64,000 nt of DNA, taken from Ruminococcus difficilis (GTDB taxonomy: Bacteria; Bacillota_A; Clostridia; Oscillospirales; Acutalibacteraceae). Shown piece by piece: positions 61,487 through 64,000 of this stretch (position 1 is the first letter of the stretch; each line of letters starts with the position of its first letter). Position numbers and translations under genes: made by a program. Location: the NCBI RefSeq assembly GCF_016680995.1, contig NZ_JAEQMG010000163.1, forward strand, positions 1 through 64,000, given 5' to 3'. The notes below the pieces were generated by a model, which made no database searches, was not told where the DNA came from, and was given only the letters and a program-made list of their open reading frames with translations.

Positions 61487-62758
61487 ATGAATCGAGCACT
61501 ATTCTCGGAATACAGATCGATGTATTCCTCCGCCAGAGAGCACCCGACCGTCATCCGCATCAGGATCCGTATGCGCGATCTGGTCGATCCCGATTGTATG
61601 CGGGACGCGGTCGATACAACCATGAAGCGTTATCCGTATTTTTGCGTCGAGCTGAAGGTCGGCGAAAACAACCTGTGGGAATATGCCGACAACGACAGAC
61701 CCGTCGTCATCACCCATTCGCTCAGCGGCGTTGAGCTGAATTCGGAAGCATCCAACTACCATCTGATCTCGTTCTCCTATCAGGACAACTGGATCATCAT
61801 GGATGTGTCACACGCCCTGACCGACGGCACGGGCGCCTATGAGGTCGTCCGCACCTTCCTGTATTATTACTGCTCACAGCGCTATCACGCGGCGATCTCG
61901 CCGGACGGGGTACGTCTGGCAGGCGATGTGATCGCACAGGAGGAATGGGATGATCCGATGGAGAAAGCCACCGATCTGCCGACGCCTCCGCGCCCCGAAC
62001 TCCCTGCGGCGATCAATCCCGTTATCGACGCCCATCAAAAAGGAGACTTCGAGAGAACGGTATACAGCGTCGCCATCGATGAAAAGGAATTCATGCGGTT
62101 CAACATCCAGAATGACGGCAGTCCCGCCACGATGATCGCCCTGCTGTTCAGCCGCGCCATGGCAAGGCTCTATCCCGACCGAAAGGACGCGATCCGCGTC
62201 GCGCTCGCGTTAAACCAGCGCGGCGGTCTGGACACGCCGTTAGCGCATCAAAGCCTTGTCGGAGGCGTGTTCTTAGAGTATAAGGACGCGATCAAGGATT
62301 GGACGATCGAGCGACAGGCTACCGCCTACCGCGGCATGGTGTTCGTCCAGACGATGAAGAAAAACGTCTTGGCGGGCGTCGCCTCCATGAAGGGCGTCAA
62401 TCAAATGCTGATGTCAAAGACGTCCGATCAGGAACGCCTTGCCATCGTGGACGCGATGGGCGAAGTGACCGACCGCCTCATCACCGCGACCGTCAGCTAT
62501 GTCGGCAAGGCGGGCTTTAAGGAATCGGAGGATTATATCCGCGATTTCCGCCTATGGACGAGCGCCGCGGGAAACACACTGCTGATCGAGGTATCCGCCG
62601 TGGGCGGCAGATTCACGATCGACTTTTTGCAGTCCTTCTCCTCTCCCCTCTACGTCAACGCGTTTTTAGCGGAGCTGGAGGATAACGGCGTCAAATACGA
62701 TCTGCAGGATGTCATGAAGACCGAGCTGCCCAACATCCGCTATCCGTGGGCGGAGTAA
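61487..62758 (+). CDS. Condensation/alcohol acetyltransferase-type acyltransferase
   Basis: 423 residues. The HxxxDG motif of the chloramphenicol acetyltransferase/condensation superfamily is present as DVSHALTDGTGAYE; the second half contains LALNQRGGLDTPLAHQSLVGGVFLEY and a late GGRFTIDFLQSF, as in alcohol O-acetyltransferase-like proteins of Clostridia. It would transfer an acyl group from CoA or a carrier to an alcohol or amine. No carrier domain or NRPS/PKS gene lies nearby, so the substrate is unknown. ATG at 61487 with GAGGTG upstream is preferred to GTG at 61478. Confidence 0.78.
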   Translation: MNRALFSEYRSMYSSAREHPTVIRIRIRMRDLVDPDCMRDAVDTTMKRYPYFCVELKVGENNLWEYADNDRPVVITHSLSGVELNSEASNYHLISFSYQDNWIIMDVSHALTDGTGAYEVVRTFLYYYCSQRYHAAISPDGVRLAGDVIAQEEWDDPMEKATDLPTPPRPELPAAINPVIDAHQKGDFERTVYSVAIDEKEFMRFNIQNDGSPATMIALLFSRAMARLYPDRKDAIRVALALNQRGGLDTPLAHQSLVGGVFLEYKDAIKDWTIERQATAYRGMVFVQTMKKNVLAGVASMKGVNQMLMSKTSDQERLAIVDAMGEVTDRLITATVSYVGKAGFKESEDYIRDFRLWTSAAGNTLLIEVSAVGGRFTIDFLQSFSSPLYVNAFLAELEDNGVKYDLQDVMKTELPNIRYPWAE

Positions 62759-62813
62759 CGGCGGCTCGCATCATACAAGCATAGATCAAAACCCATAACT
62801 ACACAAGAAACGA

Positions 62814-62855
62814 TCAGCCCGATGACTCAATCCGAGGTCACCGGGCTGTTTTTAT
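62814..62855 (+). terminator. Terminator after the acyltransferase
   Basis: Stem CAGCCCG/CGGGCTG with GGTGACC-like inner pairing, followed by TTTTTAT. Confidence 0.7.
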
Positions 62856-62902
62856 GATATCACCTTGATGTTATTGTAAAGGCTACCTAAGGAAAGAAAA
62901 AT

Positions 62903-63004
62903 CAACCCTCAGTCTGCTCCGCAGACAGCTCCCTTCGGTCGGTCAATTGATGCAATCCCTCCGAGCTCGTAAGCGAGCCCACCTCCCTTTACCAAAGGGA
63001 GGCT
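62903..63004. repeat. Family A element, compact form
   Basis: 102 bp. Left arm hairpin GTCTGCTCCGCAGAC and AGCTCCCTT; right arm CAATCCCTCCGAG, hairpin GCTCGTAAGCGAGC, CTCCCTTTACCAAAGGGAGG. Its right end contributes the last codons and stop of the rlmA-like gene. Confidence 0.8.
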
Positions 63005-63801
63005 TTTTGATAGATAATAAGGATAAACTCGATGGGAGTGGTGAGGGTGGTGCGTTCCTCGAGGCGCTTCATACCATCGGACGGCGTATGGTAGTAGTAC
63101 GGCGTCATCTGAAACAGCGCGTCGATATCCTCGCGGCTGTGCAGGGTGATCTCGCCCCGCACACGGATGCGCTCGATCGCGGTCAAGCCCTCTGCAGACG
63201 GCTCCTTTTCATCATTGCGGTAGGGCTGATCGTAGAGGACTTCCTTGAGCCCGTAGAGGTGATCCCTGCCGGGGATCGCCGTGATCAGCACGCTGTCATC
63301 CGCGAGGATACGCCGAAACTCCGCCGCGTGGAAGGGTGCGAAGAGATGGAACGCCGCCTTGACAGCGCCGTCCGCGATCGGGATCGCGGCGATATTCGCG
63401 ACGAAGAACCGCGCGTCGAGCTTGCGCTTTGCCGCCAAACGCACCATATTCTTGCTCAGGTCAAAGCCGTAGAAGCGGCGGTTGAGCCGTTGCGCGGCAT
63501 AGGCGGTGTAGTACCCCTCGCCGCAGCAGATATCGAGCACCGTGTCGCCATCCGACGAATAACGGCTCAGACATTCTGTCACGGCTTCTGCCAAGGGCGC
63601 GTAATACCCTTTGTTGAGGAAGTCGCGGCGCGAGAGCGCCATCTCCCTGTTGTCGCCGATCTTATCCCCGCTTCTGTGCGCCGAAAGGAGATTGACATAG
63701 CCTTCCTTCGCGACGTCGTAGCTGTGGCGGTTTGTGCACCGCCATATCCTGTTGTCCGATATCAGCGCCTGTCCGCAGACAGGGCATTTCATGATCTCCA
63801 T
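62989..63801 (-). CDS. RlmA-like 23S rRNA (guanine-N1) methyltransferase
   Basis: 270 residues. The N-terminal zinc finger CPVCGQALISDNRIWRCTNRHSYDVAKEGYVNLL (Cys, Cys, Cys, His ligands) and the SAM loop VLDICCGEGYYTAYA are those of RlmA-type enzymes that modify 23S rRNA helix 35, which can affect macrolide or tylosin binding. NREMALSRRDFLNKGYYAPL and AAFHLFAPFHAAEFRRIL agree. The last six residues, QKASLW, and the stop codon come from the family A repeat. GGAGAG lies six bases before the ATG. Confidence 0.88.
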   Translation of the reverse strand: MEIMKCPVCGQALISDNRIWRCTNRHSYDVAKEGYVNLLSAHRSGDKIGDNREMALSRRDFLNKGYYAPLAEAVTECLSRYSSDGDTVLDICCGEGYYTAYAAQRLNRRFYGFDLSKNMVRLAAKRKLDARFFVANIAAIPIADGAVKAAFHLFAPFHAAEFRRILADDSVLITAIPGRDHLYGLKEVLYDQPYRNDEKEPSAEGLTAIERIRVRGEITLHSREDIDALFQMTPYYYHTPSDGMKRLEERTTLTTPIEFILIIYQKASLW

Positions 63802-63835
63802 ATCTACTCTCCATACTCATCAGTCATTCAGCCCT

Positions 63836-63864
63836 ATTATACACCGAAATCGACCGGTTGCCAA
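63836..63864 (-). promoter_or_regulatory. Promoter of the RlmA-like gene
   Basis: On the minus strand TTGGCA, 17 bases, TATAAT with extended TG. Confidence 0.75.
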
Positions 63865-63934
63865 GACCGACCCGCATGATTTTGAGCCTCCGCGACGGAT
63901 GACAGCATCAAAGTGAAAAAAGCTGAAAAAGAGA

Positions 63935-63963
63935 TGGACATATCGGCGGTTTCCTGCTATGAT
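63935..63963 (+). promoter_or_regulatory. Promoter leading out of the window
   Basis: TGGACA, 17 bases, TATGAT with extended TGC. The gene it serves would start beyond base 64000. Confidence 0.65.
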
Positions 63964-64000
63964 AAGAGAAAGAGAGCCGACAACGGATCAGCATATAATA

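Overview
The window looks like chromosome from a moderately GC-rich, spore-forming Firmicute of the Clostridia, most likely a Ruminococcaceae/Oscillospirales-type gut bacterium. The evidence is a spoIIE gene, housekeeping proteins of Gram-positive type, a secreted protein ending in a type I dockerin, a TagF-like polymerase and strong sigma-A promoters. Species cannot be named from sequence alone. There is no rRNA, CRISPR array, prophage or IS transposase. Almost every intergenic gap holds short dispersed repeats.

Layout. 1-6.2 kb: the tail of a DUF559 endonuclease, a large membrane protein resembling a P-type ATPase without its phosphorylation site, rpe, a lipoprotein, a lipase-like hydrolase and a MecA-like protein. 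6.6-13.4 kb: a GH13 glucosidase/amylase, a GNAT acetyltransferase, spoIIE, and an ECF sigma factor overlapping its probable anti-sigma partner. 13.6-22.4 kb: the full arginine route on the minus strand, argG-argH-argC-argJ-argB-argD-argF in transcription order, with a consensus promoter and a helically phased TGCA array ahead of argG. ArgJ can recycle the acetyl group, so no argA is needed. 23-27.2 kb: a GT2/CDP-glycerol glycerophosphotransferase fusion and an acyltransferase, both cell-envelope polymer functions. 27.4-33.7 kb: a Ser/Thr kinase followed by three paralogous zinc-ribbon membrane proteins with exchanged C-terminal domains. 34-43.3 kb: metG, tatD, a membrane XRE regulator, exoA, murF, ddl, a MIF-like tautomerase and an intact DUF559 gene inside inverted repeats. 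43.5-51.5 kb: fba, an SGNH lipoprotein, another zinc-ribbon membrane protein, pnp-rpsO and an XRE regulator. 52.2-64 kb: a candidate structured RNA, tRNA-Thr(CGU), the 1398-residue dockerin protein, a methyltransferase-STAS fusion, a lipoprotein, a 5'-truncated S41 peptidase, a condensation-type acyltransferase and an RlmA-like methyltransferase.

Two things stand out. First, both DUF559 genes are followed directly after the stop codon by the same repeat, and the complete copy lies between about 70-bp inverted repeats. The same repeats occur elsewhere as short elements without the gene. This resembles a REP/RAYT-like arrangement with a small PD-(D/E)XK-type nuclease in place of the transposase. 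Several other repeat families share one design, with conserved ends around a hairpin whose sequence changes but whose pairing is kept. A separate class consists of 7-bp tandem repeats at gene boundaries. Second, the kinase and zinc-ribbon cluster looks like a signalling locus in which one membrane stalk carries different external heads.

Where an upstream in-frame start is poorly supported, start codons were moved to the Met best placed behind a Shine-Dalgarno sequence. Family assignments come from reading motifs; no database search was run.
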